The notes: generated by a model from the letters alone, not told the origin. A DNA stretch of 6,642 bases from an uncultured Eubacteriales bacterium (GCA_900549495.1 UROL01000105.1:1-6642), one strand, 5' to 3'. Positions 1 through 6,352 are shown, counted from the first letter of the stretch. Program-made: numbers and translations.

Positions 1-421
1 CGGTGGCGGTGGCAATAGCACCCAGGATGATGCAGGTGGAGACAGGCAGCACCTCGTCGCCCAGCACCAGATGCAGCAGGAACAGGGCAAGGTCTACAAG
101 AACAGTGGCGGTGATTGCCTGGATAATGCCGATGACGGTGGCCTGCTTACCGATGTGCTTGATTTCCTCTAGCCGGAATTCGTTGCCGATGGCGAAGGCG
201 ATAAAGCCCAGGGCCACGTCGGAAATCAGCCCCATTTCCTCTACAAAGTCAAAGGACTTAAAGCCAATGCCGGGAATGCCCAGAGCACCCAGGGCCAGGG
301 GGCCCACCAAAAGACCTGCAATCAGGTAGCTGGTGACGTCGGGAAGATTGAATTTTTTGGTAAGACGGGTCAGCATCAGGCCCGCCAGCATAGCAATGCC
401 GATGGCAAGTAAATGTTCCAT
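1..421 (-). CDS. CPA2-family cation:proton (Na+/H+ or K+/H+) antiporter, N-terminal part
   Basis: This is a partial gene: it begins at the ATG at 421-419 and runs off the left edge with 140 codons plus one base and no stop. Translated by hand, it starts MEHLLAIGIAML and is strongly hydrophobic. Likely membrane segments lie at residues 3-20, 30-49, 63-79, 95-120 and from 127 on. The stretch NLPDVTSYLIAGLLVGP (25-41) and the segment FAIGNEF (76-82) match the pattern of CPA2/KefB-like exchangers (GYLIAG..GP and F..G.E). The visible end, GAIATAT, fits the conserved helix of this group that continues into an APA stretch. Such proteins exchange monovalent cations for protons across the cytoplasmic membrane; the ion cannot be told from this fragment. 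An AGAGGG ribosome binding site (428-433) lies 6 bases before the ATG. The missing part would hold the rest of the transport core and any regulatory C-terminal domain. Confidence 0.88.
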   Translation of the reverse strand, partial: MEHLLAIGIAMLAGLMLTRLTKKFNLPDVTSYLIAGLLVGPLALGALGIPGIGFKSFDFVEEMGLISDVALGFIAFAIGNEFRLEEIKHIGKQATVIGIIQAITATVLVDLALFLLHLVLGDEVLPVSTCIILGAIATAT

Positions 422-446
422 AAGAATCCCTCTTTTGTTTGATTTT

Positions 447-471
447 GCCGGAGTGAATCCGGGTTTCCGGC
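447..471 (-). other. Hairpin in the antiporter leader
   Basis: GCCGGA (447-452) and TCCGGC (466-471) form a 6-bp inverted repeat with a 13-base loop. It lies between the predicted antiporter transcription start and its ribosome binding site, so it would fold in the 5' leader of the mRNA. There is no T-run directly after it on the minus strand, so it is not an obvious terminator. Any regulatory role is a guess. Confidence 0.35.
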
Positions 472-484
472 CTATAACGTGATT

Positions 485-512
485 ATTATATCATGGTTTT
501 TTCTGGATGCAA
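485..512 (-). promoter_or_regulatory. Sigma-A-type promoter of the antiporter gene
   Basis: Read on the minus strand, TTGCAT (512-507) is followed after 16 bases by a perfect TATAAT (490-485). A TGA directly upstream gives a TGn extended -10 element. Transcription would start near 478, leaving a leader of about 55 bases before the ATG at 421. Confidence 0.7.
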
Positions 513-616
513 CAAGAGAAAACCACAAGATTTTGGGAAATGAACATGGCAAAATTGTTGCTTTTTTCGCAGCCGCCCCTCCTGGGGGGAAATGCCCCGT
601 TTCCCTGGGCTTTCCT

Positions 617-647
617 CGCTCTCTGGGAAAATAAGGGCCAGGGAGCG
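617..647. other. Inverted repeat upstream of the dnaD-cluster promoter
   Basis: CGCTCTCTGG (617-626) pairs with CCAGGGAGCG (638-647) over 10 bp with one G-T wobble, leaving an 11-base loop. It ends 13 bases before the -35 element at 660. This is a possible protein-binding site or simple secondary structure; no known operator is recognised. Confidence 0.35.
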
Positions 648-659
648 GGAAAAGAAAAG

Positions 660-688
660 TTGTCGAATGGGGGAACTTATGATATAAT
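660..688 (+). promoter_or_regulatory. Sigma-A-type promoter of the dnaD-dnaC-HAD-yfbR cluster
   Basis: TTGTCG (660-665) and a perfect TATAAT (683-688) are separated by exactly 17 bases, and the TG at 680-681 makes an extended -10. Transcription is expected to start near 695, about 45 bases before the ATG at 741. No other promoter is evident before the downstream genes, so this one probably drives all four. Confidence 0.8.
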
Positions 689-740
689 GTGACAAAGAAT
701 GCGTGGGATGATTTTATAGCGAGGATAGAAGGAAAGAATT

Positions 741-1619
741 ATGACAGCGGAAGCAATTAAAATTGACGAGACCAGTTTACGCAAGCTCCTGGGGGCAGCC
801 AACCCGGATGCGGCACTATTGTATCTTTATATTTCCGGCGGCAATGCCCCGGAGGACGCAGAGGGGAATCTGCGCATCAGCCAGTCCCGCCTGACGGTGG
901 CCACGGCCACCCTGCGGCAGCTGGGGCTCTGGCCAGAGAAGCGCAGAAGCGCTATCCAGCCCGGGGAGCGCCCCGCCTACTCCGAAGAGGATGTGCTGGA
1001 TGCCTCCGAGCGGGATGCCTCCTTCCGGGGGCTTTACGAGGAGATCCAGCGCCAGCTGGGCCGCTCCCTGAACACCGAGGAGCTGAAAATTATCCTGGGC
1101 TTCACCCGCTACCTGGGGCTTTCGGCGGATGTGATTCTGCTGCTGGTGCGCTATTGCTGCGAGCGGGCCCGGAAGCGGGGCTTGGATCGCCGCCCCAGCT
1201 TGCGCACGGTGGAGAAGGAGGCGTATTTCTGGGCAGAAAACGGCATCGACAGCCTGGAAGAGGCCTCGGCCTACATCCAGAATCAGAATTTCCGTGCCTC
1301 CCGGCTGCATCAGGTGATGGATATCCTCCAAATCCGGGGCCGTTACCTCACCCAGGCAGAGGAAAAATACGCCCAGGGCTGGCTGGATTGCGGCTTCGAG
1401 GATGGGGTGATTGCCATGGCCTATGAGCGCACCTGCCTGAATACCGGCGGATTGAACTGGGCATACATGAATAAGATTTTGCAGCGCTGGGCCAAGGAGG
1501 GCCTGACCACGGCAGAGGCCGTGAAGAGCGGCGATACCAGGCAGCCCCCCAAGGGGGCCTCCGGCCAGCTGGGCCAGGCCGAGCTGGAAGCCATTCAGCG
1601 CGTACTGCGGGAGGGATAA
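741..1619 (+). CDS. DnaD-domain replication initiation protein
   Basis: The product is 292 residues. DnaD-family proteins in Firmicutes remodel DNA at the origin or at stalled forks and help the helicase loader place the replicative helicase. The N-terminal part (about 10-70) resembles a reduced winged-helix region, with LRISQSRLTVATATLRQLGLW reading like its recognition helix and wing. Two copies of the DnaD C-terminal domain seem to follow, at about 97-180 and 192-262. The second carries the family hallmark YxxxIxxxW (Y242, I246, W250). The tail is rich in Gly, Gln and Pro. The start is the ATG at 741, with AAGGA (729-733) 7 bases upstream. The stop lies 3 bases before the dnaC-like start, and the pairing with that gene supports a role in helicase loading. 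The family call is firm; whether it is the DnaD initiator itself or a phage-like paralogue cannot be settled from the sequence. Confidence 0.88.
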   Translation: MTAEAIKIDETSLRKLLGAANPDAALLYLYISGGNAPEDAEGNLRISQSRLTVATATLRQLGLWPEKRRSAIQPGERPAYSEEDVLDASERDASFRGLYEEIQRQLGRSLNTEELKIILGFTRYLGLSADVILLLVRYCCERARKRGLDRRPSLRTVEKEAYFWAENGIDSLEEASAYIQNQNFRASRLHQVMDILQIRGRYLTQAEEKYAQGWLDCGFEDGVIAMAYERTCLNTGGLNWAYMNKILQRWAKEGLTTAEAVKSGDTRQPPKGASGQLGQAELEAIQRVLREG

Positions 1620-1622
1620 GCA

Positions 1623-2606
1623 ATGCCATACAGCAGCGAAGTGGTTCTGCGGGCAAGAAACCGCCTGGCCCAGGCCAAGGAAGACCGGGAATCCGAAAAC
1701 CGGCAGCACCTGGCCGAGGCCTATGCCAAGGTGCCCAGAATTAAGGAAATCGATATGCTCCTGCGCCGCACCATGGCCCAGGCCGCCCAGGCTGCCTTCC
1801 TACAGGGCAGCGACGGCAAGGAGCTTCTGGAAAAGGCCAGAATTCAGAACCTGGAGCTTCAGCAGGAGCGGGCGCTTCTGGCCTATGAAAATTTCGAAGA
1901 GGGCTATCTGGACGAGACTCCCATTTGCGAGGTCTGCGGCGGCACGGGCTACATCGGCGCTACCATGTGCGAATGCCTGGCTGAGCTGTGCCGCCAGGAG
2001 CAGAAGAAGGAGATTTCCATCCTTACCGGCGGCAAAGAGAGCTTCTCCCAGTTCCGCCTGGACTATTACTCCGACTATACCGATGCCAAATACGGCGCCA
2101 GCCCCCGGGCCATTATGGAGCGGAATTTCCAGAGCTGCAAGCGCTATGCCATGAATTTCTCCCCCAACGCCGGCAACCTGCTGTTCATCGGCGGCACCGG
2201 GCTGGGAAAGACCTTCCTATCTGCCTGCATTGCCAGAGCGGTGGCAGACCGGGGCTACAGCGTGGTGTACGAAACCGCCGGGCACCTGTTTTCCAAGCTG
2301 GAGCAGGCGAAGTTCGGCGGCAGCGAGGAGGCCCGGCGGGAGATTGTCAAATACAATACCTGCGACCTGCTGATTCTGGACGACCTGGGTACCGAGATGC
2401 CCGGCCAGTTTGTCACTGCTGCCCTGTATGGCCTGATCAATGACCGGCTTCTGGCCAATAAGCCCATGGTGATTTCCACCAATCTGAATGTGGATGAGCT
2501 TACCCGGCGCTATTCTCCCCAGATTGCCTCCCGGCTCCACGGCAGCTTTAACCGGCTCACCTTTGTGGGGGAGGATATCCGGGTGCTGAAGAATCGAGGG
2601 CTGTGA
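1623..2606 (+). CDS. dnaC: DnaC/DnaI-like helicase loader, AAA+ ATPase
   Basis: The product is 327 residues, a usual length for Firmicute DnaC/DnaI-type loaders, which bind the replicative helicase hexamer and load it on single-stranded DNA using ATP. The N-terminal 90 residues are charged and helical. A cysteine cluster follows: C102-x2-C105 in CGGTGY, then C116-x-C118, a probable zinc-binding site. The C-terminal AAA+ core has Walker A GGTGLGKT (190-197), Walker B LLILDDLG (249-256), sensor-1 STN (285-287) and a likely arginine finger in ASRL (R304). The GGGAGGG (1609-1615) at the end of the upstream gene is the ribosome binding site, 7 bases before the ATG. IstB-type transposition helpers share this fold, but no transposase is nearby and the DnaD-like neighbour supports the replication role. 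The Bacillus equivalent would be called dnaI. Confidence 0.9.
   Translation: MPYSSEVVLRARNRLAQAKEDRESENRQHLAEAYAKVPRIKEIDMLLRRTMAQAAQAAFLQGSDGKELLEKARIQNLELQQERALLAYENFEEGYLDETPICEVCGGTGYIGATMCECLAELCRQEQKKEISILTGGKESFSQFRLDYYSDYTDAKYGASPRAIMERNFQSCKRYAMNFSPNAGNLLFIGGTGLGKTFLSACIARAVADRGYSVVYETAGHLFSKLEQAKFGGSEEARREIVKYNTCDLLILDDLGTEMPGQFVTAALYGLINDRLLANKPMVISTNLNVDELTRRYSPQIASRLHGSFNRLTFVGEDIRVLKNRGL
2596..2600 (+). promoter_or_regulatory. Ribosome binding site deciding the HAD-gene start
   Basis: GAGGG lies 5 bases before the ATG at 2606 but only 2 bases before the GTG at 2603. This favours the ATG, whose A is shared with the upstream TGA stop. Confidence 0.6.
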
Positions 2607-3253
2607 TGACTGCAATTCTGTTTGATTTAGACGGAACCCTCCTGGACACCCTGGAGGATTTGAAGGATGGGGTGAACCACACCCTGGCGGCCTTCGGCTA
2701 CCCCACCCGCACCCTGGAAGAGGTGCGCCGGTTTGTAGGCAACGGCGCTGCCAGACTGTTGCAGCTGGCCGTCCCGGCGGGGGCGGACTGGGAAGCGCCC
2801 CTGGAGGAATTCCGGCGGTACTATGCTGCCCACTGCCAGGTGAAATCCGCCCCCTATCCCGGCATCCCGGAGGCATTGGAGGCCCTCTCGGGCTACCCCA
2901 TTGCCATTGTCTCCAACAAGCCGGACGAGGCGGCGAAAAAGCTCTGCCGGGAGTATTTCCCCGGCATCTATGCCCAGGGGGAGCATCCCGGCTGCCCCCG
3001 GAAGCCTGCGCCGGATATGGTTCGGGCAGCTATGGCCCATATCGGCGCTGACCGCTGCATCTATGTAGGCGACAGCGAGGTGGATGTGTGCACCGCCCGG
3101 AATGCCGGTGTGCCCTGCCTCAGTGTCCTGTGGGGCTTCCGGGATCGCACCGCCATTTGCCAGGCGGGGGGCACCCACTTCTGCCAAACCCCAGGGGAAA
3201 TGCCCCAAATGCTGGAAAAAATGATAAAGGAACTGGAAGAAAATGGCCAATGA
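2606..3253 (+). CDS. HAD-superfamily phosphatase, phosphoglycolate phosphatase-like
   Basis: The product is 215 residues, typical for the Gph/PGP group of HAD hydrolases, which remove phosphate from small phosphorylated metabolites through a phospho-aspartate intermediate. All four HAD motifs are visible: motif I FDLDGT with nucleophile D7 and acid/base D9; motif II SN (103-104); motif III lysine K133 in RKPAPD; and motif IV GDSEVD (155-160). The helical cap between motifs I and II (about 15-85) is of the C1 type seen in phosphoglycolate phosphatases and PpaX. The ATG at 2606 overlaps the dnaC-like stop by one base, and a GTG one codon earlier is the alternative start. Translational coupling to the loader gene is likely. 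The true substrate is unknown: phosphoglycolate (from DNA 3'-end damage or oxygenase side reactions), pyrophosphate and sugar phosphates are all possible. Confidence 0.87.
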   Translation: MTAILFDLDGTLLDTLEDLKDGVNHTLAAFGYPTRTLEEVRRFVGNGAARLLQLAVPAGADWEAPLEEFRRYYAAHCQVKSAPYPGIPEALEALSGYPIAIVSNKPDEAAKKLCREYFPGIYAQGEHPGCPRKPAPDMVRAAMAHIGADRCIYVGDSEVDVCTARNAGVPCLSVLWGFRDRTAICQAGGTHFCQTPGEMPQMLEKMIKELEENGQ

Positions 3254-3818
3254 ATTCTATGCCCTTTTGGGCCGTATGCGCTATATCACCCGCTGGGGCC
3301 TGATGCGTAATACCTTCTCTGAAAACATCCAGGAGCACAGCCACCAGGTTGCCGTCCTGGCCCATGCTCTGGCGTTGATTCGCCGGGACATTCTCCACCT
3401 GCCCACCCCCGACCCGGATCGCTGCGCCGTGGCAGCGCTGTACCATGATGTCTCCGAAATCCTTACCGGTGACCTGCCCACGCCCATTAAATACTACAAT
3501 CCCAAAATCAAGGACGCCTATAAGCAGGTTGAGCGGATTGCCGGGAATCGGATGCTGGATATGCTCCCCCCGGAGCTGCGCCCCAGCTATGCCCCCCTGG
3601 TTTTGGAGGAGGACAGGGAGCTGGAGCCCATTGTCAAGGGGGCGGACAAGCTCTCCGCCTACATCAAGTGTATTGAGGAGCAGAAGGCCGGCAACACCGA
3701 ATTCGATTCCGCTGCCGCAGTTACCATGCAGGCCCTGCGGGACCTCCATCGGGAGGAAATGGATTGGTTTATCGACCATTGCCTGGAGGCATTCAGCCTA
3801 AACCTGGACCAACTGTAA
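3243..3818 (+). CDS. yfbR: YfbR-like HD-domain 5'-deoxynucleotidase
   Basis: The product is 191 residues against 199 for E. coli YfbR, to which it aligns nearly end to end from memory. YfbR dephosphorylates deoxyribonucleoside 5'-monophosphates and depends on a divalent metal, so it trims the dNMP pool and feeds thymidine synthesis in some bacteria. Shared landmarks are RWGLMRN (17-23), the metal ligand H32 in EHS, the HD pair H68-D69 in YHDVSE, TGDLPTPIKYYN (75-86) and the last ligand D135 in GADKLSAYIKCIEE. The gene starts inside the end of the HAD gene, overlapping it by 11 bases in another frame. Its ribosome binding site is weak (GGAAG 3 bases before the ATG, or AAGG 12 before), so it probably relies on translational coupling. 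It is the last gene of the cluster. Confidence 0.93.
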   Translation: MANEFYALLGRMRYITRWGLMRNTFSENIQEHSHQVAVLAHALALIRRDILHLPTPDPDRCAVAALYHDVSEILTGDLPTPIKYYNPKIKDAYKQVERIAGNRMLDMLPPELRPSYAPLVLEEDRELEPIVKGADKLSAYIKCIEEQKAGNTEFDSAAAVTMQALRDLHREEMDWFIDHCLEAFSLNLDQL

Positions 3819-3829
3819 GGAATGCTTTT

Positions 3830-3850
3830 GGCGGCATATAGGGAGCCGCC
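3830..3850 (+). other. Small hairpin after yfbR
   Basis: GGCGGC (3830-3835) pairs with GCCGCC (3845-3850) around a 9-base loop, starting 11 bases after the yfbR stop. No T-run follows, so it is not a standard terminator. It could protect the mRNA 3' end or act with the stronger hairpin at 3862-3894. Confidence 0.35.
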
Positions 3851-3861
3851 CCATGAAAAAT

Positions 3862-3894
3862 CAGCCCCAATCCGAACTGTGCGGATTGGGGCTG
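3862..3894 (-). terminator. Intrinsic terminator between the convergent operons
   Basis: CAGCCCCAATCCG (3862-3874) and CGGATTGGGGCTG (3882-3894) form a perfect 13-bp stem with a 7-base loop. On the minus strand the stem begins 12 bases after the araD stop and is followed at once by ATTTTTC, a proper T-run, so it ends the araBD transcript. On the plus strand the T-rich sequence begins several bases later, so it may end the yfbR transcript less efficiently. Confidence 0.9.
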
Positions 3895-3906
3895 AAATGC
3901 ATTTGT

Positions 3907-4605
3907 TTACTTTTTCTGCCCGTAATAGGCGTTGGGGCCGTGCTTTCTCAGGTAGTGCTTGTCCTGCATCCGCTGGGGGGCGGGGGCGGCGTTGGGGTTC
4001 AGTATCCGGGTGAGGATGCCTATTTTGGCGCACTCCTCCAGCACCACACTGTGATACACCGCCTGGTCAGCATCCTTGCCCCAGGTGAAGGGGCCGTGGC
4101 TGTAGCACAGCACGGCGGGGACGGCCTTGGGGTCAATGCGCCGCTCCCGGAAGGTCTCCACAATGGTCATGCCGGTGTTGCGCTCGTAATCCTCATCCAG
4201 CTCCTGATGGGTCAGGTGCCGGGCACAGGGAATGCTGCCGTAGAAATAGTCGGCGTGGGTGGTGCCGTAGCAGGGCAAATCCTCCCCGGCCTGGGCCCAG
4301 GCCACCGCATAGGGGCTGTGCGTATGGACAATGCCGCCGATGGAGGGGAAGGCATTGTACAGCACCAGGTGGGTTTTGGTATCGGAGGAGGGGTTCAGGG
4401 AACCCTCTACCTGATTGCCCTGCAAATCCATAACCACCATGTCGCTGGGCCTTAGCACGTCGTAGTCCACGCCGCTGGGCTTGATGACAAACAGCCCCTT
4501 CTCCCGGTCAATGCCGGATACATTGCCCCAGGTATAGGTGACCAGCTTCCGCTTGGGCAGCTCCATATTGGCAAGATATACTTGCTCTTTCAGCGCTTCC
4601 AGCAT
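3907..4605 (-). CDS. araD: L-ribulose-5-phosphate 4-epimerase
   Basis: The product is 232 residues against 231 for E. coli AraD and matches it closely throughout. The enzyme interconverts L-ribulose 5-phosphate and D-xylulose 5-phosphate in the cytoplasm by a zinc-dependent retro-aldol/aldol reaction, the last step of L-arabinose entry into the pentose phosphate pathway. Visible landmarks are TWGNVS (25-30) and KPSGVDYD (42-49) for phosphate binding, D75 in PSSDT, zinc ligands H94 and H96 in HTH, catalytic D119 in GTTHADYFYG, zinc ligand H170 in SHGPF, and Y228 in KHYLRKHGPNAYYG. An in-frame extension upstream lies entirely inside the kinase gene. The chosen ATG sits one base after the kinase stop and has GGAGGG (4614-4619) 8 bases upstream. 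The gene is co-transcribed with the kinase and followed by the terminator at 3862-3894. UlaF/SgbE paralogues share the motifs, but the kinase partner favours arabinose use. Confidence 0.95.
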   Translation of the reverse strand: MLEALKEQVYLANMELPKRKLVTYTWGNVSGIDREKGLFVIKPSGVDYDVLRPSDMVVMDLQGNQVEGSLNPSSDTKTHLVLYNAFPSIGGIVHTHSPYAVAWAQAGEDLPCYGTTHADYFYGSIPCARHLTHQELDEDYERNTGMTIVETFRERRIDPKAVPAVLCYSHGPFTWGKDADQAVYHSVVLEECAKIGILTRILNPNAAPAPQRMQDKHYLRKHGPNAYYGQKK

Positions 4606-4606
4606 A

Positions 4607-6166
4607 TTACAGACCCTCCACAGCGGCCTTTTCCATGGCAAAGGCGCTCTGATACCGGGCCAGGAAGGCATTGAAGCCTGCAATGTCCGCCTGGTCTGCC
4701 AGCAGGGTGGTGGAGGCAGCATTGGCAAACACCCGGTTGTCCAGATAATCTGCCAGGGATTCTCCGTCATTCTTCCGCATCATGTAGGCAGCCAGCAGGG
4801 CCATACCGTAGGGGCCGCCCTCTCCGGCGGTTTCCATGCAGGAAACCGGCGCACCAATGGCGGCGGAGAGCATCCGCTGTCCTACCCCCGGCGTCTTGAA
4901 GAAGCCGCCGTGGCCATACAGCTTGTCCACCTGCACCTTTTCCTCTCTGGTGAGGATGTCCAGGCCGATTTTCAGGGTGGCCAGGGCGGAGAGGATATGG
5001 GTACGCATAAAGTTTGCCAGGGTAAAGGAGGCATTGGGGGTTCGGGCGAATACCGGGCGGCCCTCGTCCAGATCCGTCACGCCTTCGCCGGAGAAGTAGT
5101 TGTAGCTCACCAGCCCGCCGCAGTCGGGGTCTCCCTCCAGGGCCTTGCGGAAGAGCATGGTAAACAGCGCCCCCTTGTCCTGAGGTGCCCCAATCAGCTG
5201 GGCAAACTCACTGAATAGATTCACCCAGGCATTGATGTCGGAGGTGCAGTTGTTGCAGTGCACCATGGCCACCGGCGCACCGGCGGGGGTGGTCACCATG
5301 TCAATTTCCCGGTGGACACCCAGGGGATGGTCGGTGACAATCATGGCAAAGTCAGAGGTTCCGGCGGATACGTTGCCGGTGCGCTCCCGCACGGAGTTGG
5401 TGGCGACCATGCCGGTGCCTGCATCGCCCTCGCAGGGGGCCACAGGGATGCTGGGCTTCAAATCCCCGGCAGGGTCCAGGAAGAAAGCACCCGCCTCGGT
5501 GAGGGTGCCGCCGCAGTCACCGGCGCACAGCACCTTGGGCAGGATATCCCGCAGCTTCCAGTCCATGCCGCTTAGGGTATCGAACCGGTCAATCATCTCC
5601 TGGTCAAAGTCCAGCTTCTGGGAGTCAATGGGGAACATGCCGGAGGCCTCGCCGATGCCCATCACCTTTGCCCCGGTGAGCTTAAAGTGGATATAGCCAG
5701 AGAGGGTAGTGAGAAATGCCACGTCCTTTACATGGCTCTCTTTATTCAGAATCGCCTGGTACAGGTGGGCGATGCTCCAACGCTGGGGAATGTTGAAGTT
5801 CAGGGCTGTGCTGAGCTTGGCGGCGGCCTCGCCGGTGATGGTATTCCGCCAGGTGCGGAACTCTGCCAGCTGGTTTCCATCCTTATCGAAGGGCAGGTAG
5901 CCGTGCATCATGGCAGAGATGCCAATGGCTCCCACCTCTGTCAGGGTTACGCCGTATTTTTCCTTCACGTCCCGCTTCAGACCGGCATAGCAGTCCTGGA
6001 TACCGCTGGCCACGGCCTCCATGGAATAGGTCCACACGCCGTTTACCAGCTGGTTCTCCCACTCGTGAGAGCCGGAGGCAATGGAAATGTGGTTTTCATC
6101 AATCAGCACGGCTTTGATTCTGGTAGAGCCCAGCTCAATACCCAGCGCAGTGTTTTTCAGATTCAT
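4607..6166 (-). CDS. araB: FGGY-family sugar kinase, probable L-ribulokinase
   Basis: The product is 519 residues. FGGY kinases phosphorylate open-chain sugars with ATP; here the likely reaction is L-ribulose to L-ribulose 5-phosphate, since araD follows one base later. Seen: the N-terminal phosphate-binding loop [15 protein letters not shown] (9-23), RTWRNT (104-109) in the sugar-binding region, EGDAGTGM with probable general base D248, the second phosphate motif [11 protein letters not shown] (263-273), and the C-terminal nucleotide-binding segment from [14 protein letters not shown] (418-431) to [15 protein letters not shown] (444-458). The [15 protein letters not shown] start region resembles kinases of Bacteroides and Clostridia arabinose loci that differ from enterobacterial AraB and are often labelled xylulokinase. 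The ATG at 6166 is chosen because GAAGGAG lies 7 bases upstream; an in-frame start 24 codons earlier would overlap the promoter. Family certain, substrate inferred. Confidence 0.88.
   Translation of the reverse strand: MNLKNTALGIELGSTRIKAVLIDENHISIASGSHEWENQLVNGVWTYSMEAVASGIQDCYAGLKRDVKEKYGVTLTEVGAIGISAMMHGYLPFDKDGNQLAEFRTWRNTITGEAAAKLSTALNFNIPQRWSIAHLYQAILNKESHVKDVAFLTTLSGYIHFKLTGAKVMGIGEASGMFPIDSQKLDFDQEMIDRFDTLSGMDWKLRDILPKVLCAGDCGGTLTEAGAFFLDPAGDLKPSIPVAPCEGDAGTGMVATNSVRERTGNVSAGTSDFAMIVTDHPLGVHREIDMVTTPAGAPVAMVHCNNCTSDINAWVNLFSEFAQLIGAPQDKGALFTMLFRKALEGDPDCGGLVSYNYFSGEGVTDLDEGRPVFARTPNASFTLANFMRTHILSALATLKIGLDILTREEKVQVDKLYGHGGFFKTPGVGQRMLSAAIGAPVSCMETAGEGGPYGMALLAAYMMRKNDGESLADYLDNRVFANAASTTLLADQADIAGFNAFLARYQSAFAMEKAAVEGL
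4614..4619 (-). promoter_or_regulatory. Ribosome binding site of araD inside the kinase gene
   Basis: GGAGGG on the minus strand, 8 bases before the araD ATG, overlaps the last kinase codons. It fixes the araD start and suggests coupled translation of the pair. Confidence 0.8.
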
Positions 6167-6173
6167 CGTATTG

Positions 6174-6180
6174 CTCCTTC
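6174..6180 (-). promoter_or_regulatory. Ribosome binding site deciding the kinase start
   Basis: GAAGGAG on the minus strand lies 7 bases before the ATG at 6166. It rules against the longer open frame that begins at 6238. Confidence 0.85.
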
Positions 6181-6222
6181 CAATTCGGATAGACGCTTCC
6201 ATGCGCCCGCTTCTACAGGCAC

Positions 6223-6251
6223 ATTTTACCATAGCCATACAAGAAATGCAA
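6223..6251 (-). promoter_or_regulatory. Sigma-A-type promoter of the araB-araD operon
   Basis: On the minus strand, TTGCAT (6251-6246) and TAAAAT (6228-6223) are 17 bases apart, and TGG before the -10 gives an extended TGn element. Transcription should start near 6216, leaving a leader of about 50 bases. I see no clear AraR-type palindrome or catabolite-response element around it, though A/T-rich sequence surrounds the -35. Confidence 0.72.
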
Positions 6252-6281
6252 TTCGATTTATGAAAAATGTAGAATAAAATG

Positions 6282-6302
6282 CTTTCCGCACCCCGTGGAA
6301 AG
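6282..6302 (-). terminator. Second of two tandem terminators after the XRE-family gene
   Basis: An 8-bp stem with one G-T wobble (6282-6289 with 6295-6302, outer arms CTTTCC/GGAAAG) and a 5-base loop. On the minus strand it is followed by CATTTTATT. It lies 5 bases beyond the larger hairpin and just upstream of the araB promoter, so it would act as a backup stop. Confidence 0.55.
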
Positions 6303-6307
6303 AAAAT

Positions 6308-6344
6308 CTCCGGGGCGTTTCCGTAATAGTGGGAAACCCCGGAG
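6308..6344 (-). terminator. Main terminator of the XRE-family gene
   Basis: CTCCGGGG (6308-6315) pairs with CCCCGGAG (6337-6344), and the stem continues past a small CG bulge with TTTCC/GGAAA around an 8-10-base loop. It starts 8 bases after the stop codon on the minus strand and is followed by ATTTT. The plus strand also has CTTTTG after it, but no plus-strand gene ends here. Confidence 0.82.
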
Positions 6345-6352
6345 CTTTTGAT

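Larger units (their letters stand above)
422..740. other. Divergent intergenic region between antiporter and dnaD-like gene
   Basis: No convincing gene lies in these 319 bases. The region carries one promoter facing each way (485-512 minus, 660-688 plus). Between them is a G/C-rich block (about 571-650) with short inverted repeats and several GGGAAA/TTTCCC hexamers. Small open frames cross it on both strands but lack ribosome binding sites and overlap the promoters, so they are not called. Confidence 0.8.

Noticed and set aside
3..329. Plus-strand open frame of 108 codons over the antiporter fragment
   Set aside because: The minus-strand reading gives a clear membrane antiporter with start and ribosome binding site; the plus frame is Arg/Pro/Ser-rich noise.
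507..692. 61-codon plus-strand open frame in the intergenic region, and the 69-codon minus-strand frame at 486-695
   Set aside because: Neither has a ribosome binding site, both overlap the two predicted promoters, and the translations have no recognisable features.
422..740. Replication origin or DnaA-box cluster next to the replication-protein genes
   Set aside because: I found no TTATCCACA-like boxes on either strand and no long A/T-rich unwinding stretch; the block is G/C-rich.
816..1709. Long minus-strand open frame (297 codons) opposite the DnaD-like gene
   Set aside because: It is a shadow of G/C-ending codons in the real gene. The translation is low-complexity Gly/Ala/Leu/Pro-rich with no motif and no start signal.
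1623..2606. IstB-type transposition helper instead of a helicase loader
   Set aside because: The ATPase core is similar, but the N-terminal cysteine cluster, the length and the DnaD-like neighbour fit DnaC/DnaI, and no IstA-like transposase or inverted repeats are present.
2627..3250. Minus-strand frames opposite the HAD and yfbR genes (also 3120-3779)
   Set aside because: Both plus-strand genes carry complete catalytic motifs, and the antisense translations show none.
3853..4455. Plus-strand frame of 200 codons opposite araD, and the 226-codon frame at 4538-5218
   Set aside because: They run antisense to certain genes, one passes through the terminator hairpin, and both translations are Gly/Val/His-rich without motifs.
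6216..6300. AraR-type operator or catabolite-response element upstream of araB
   Set aside because: No palindrome resembling ATTTGTACGTACAAAT or a cre consensus is visible; only the basal promoter elements can be supported.
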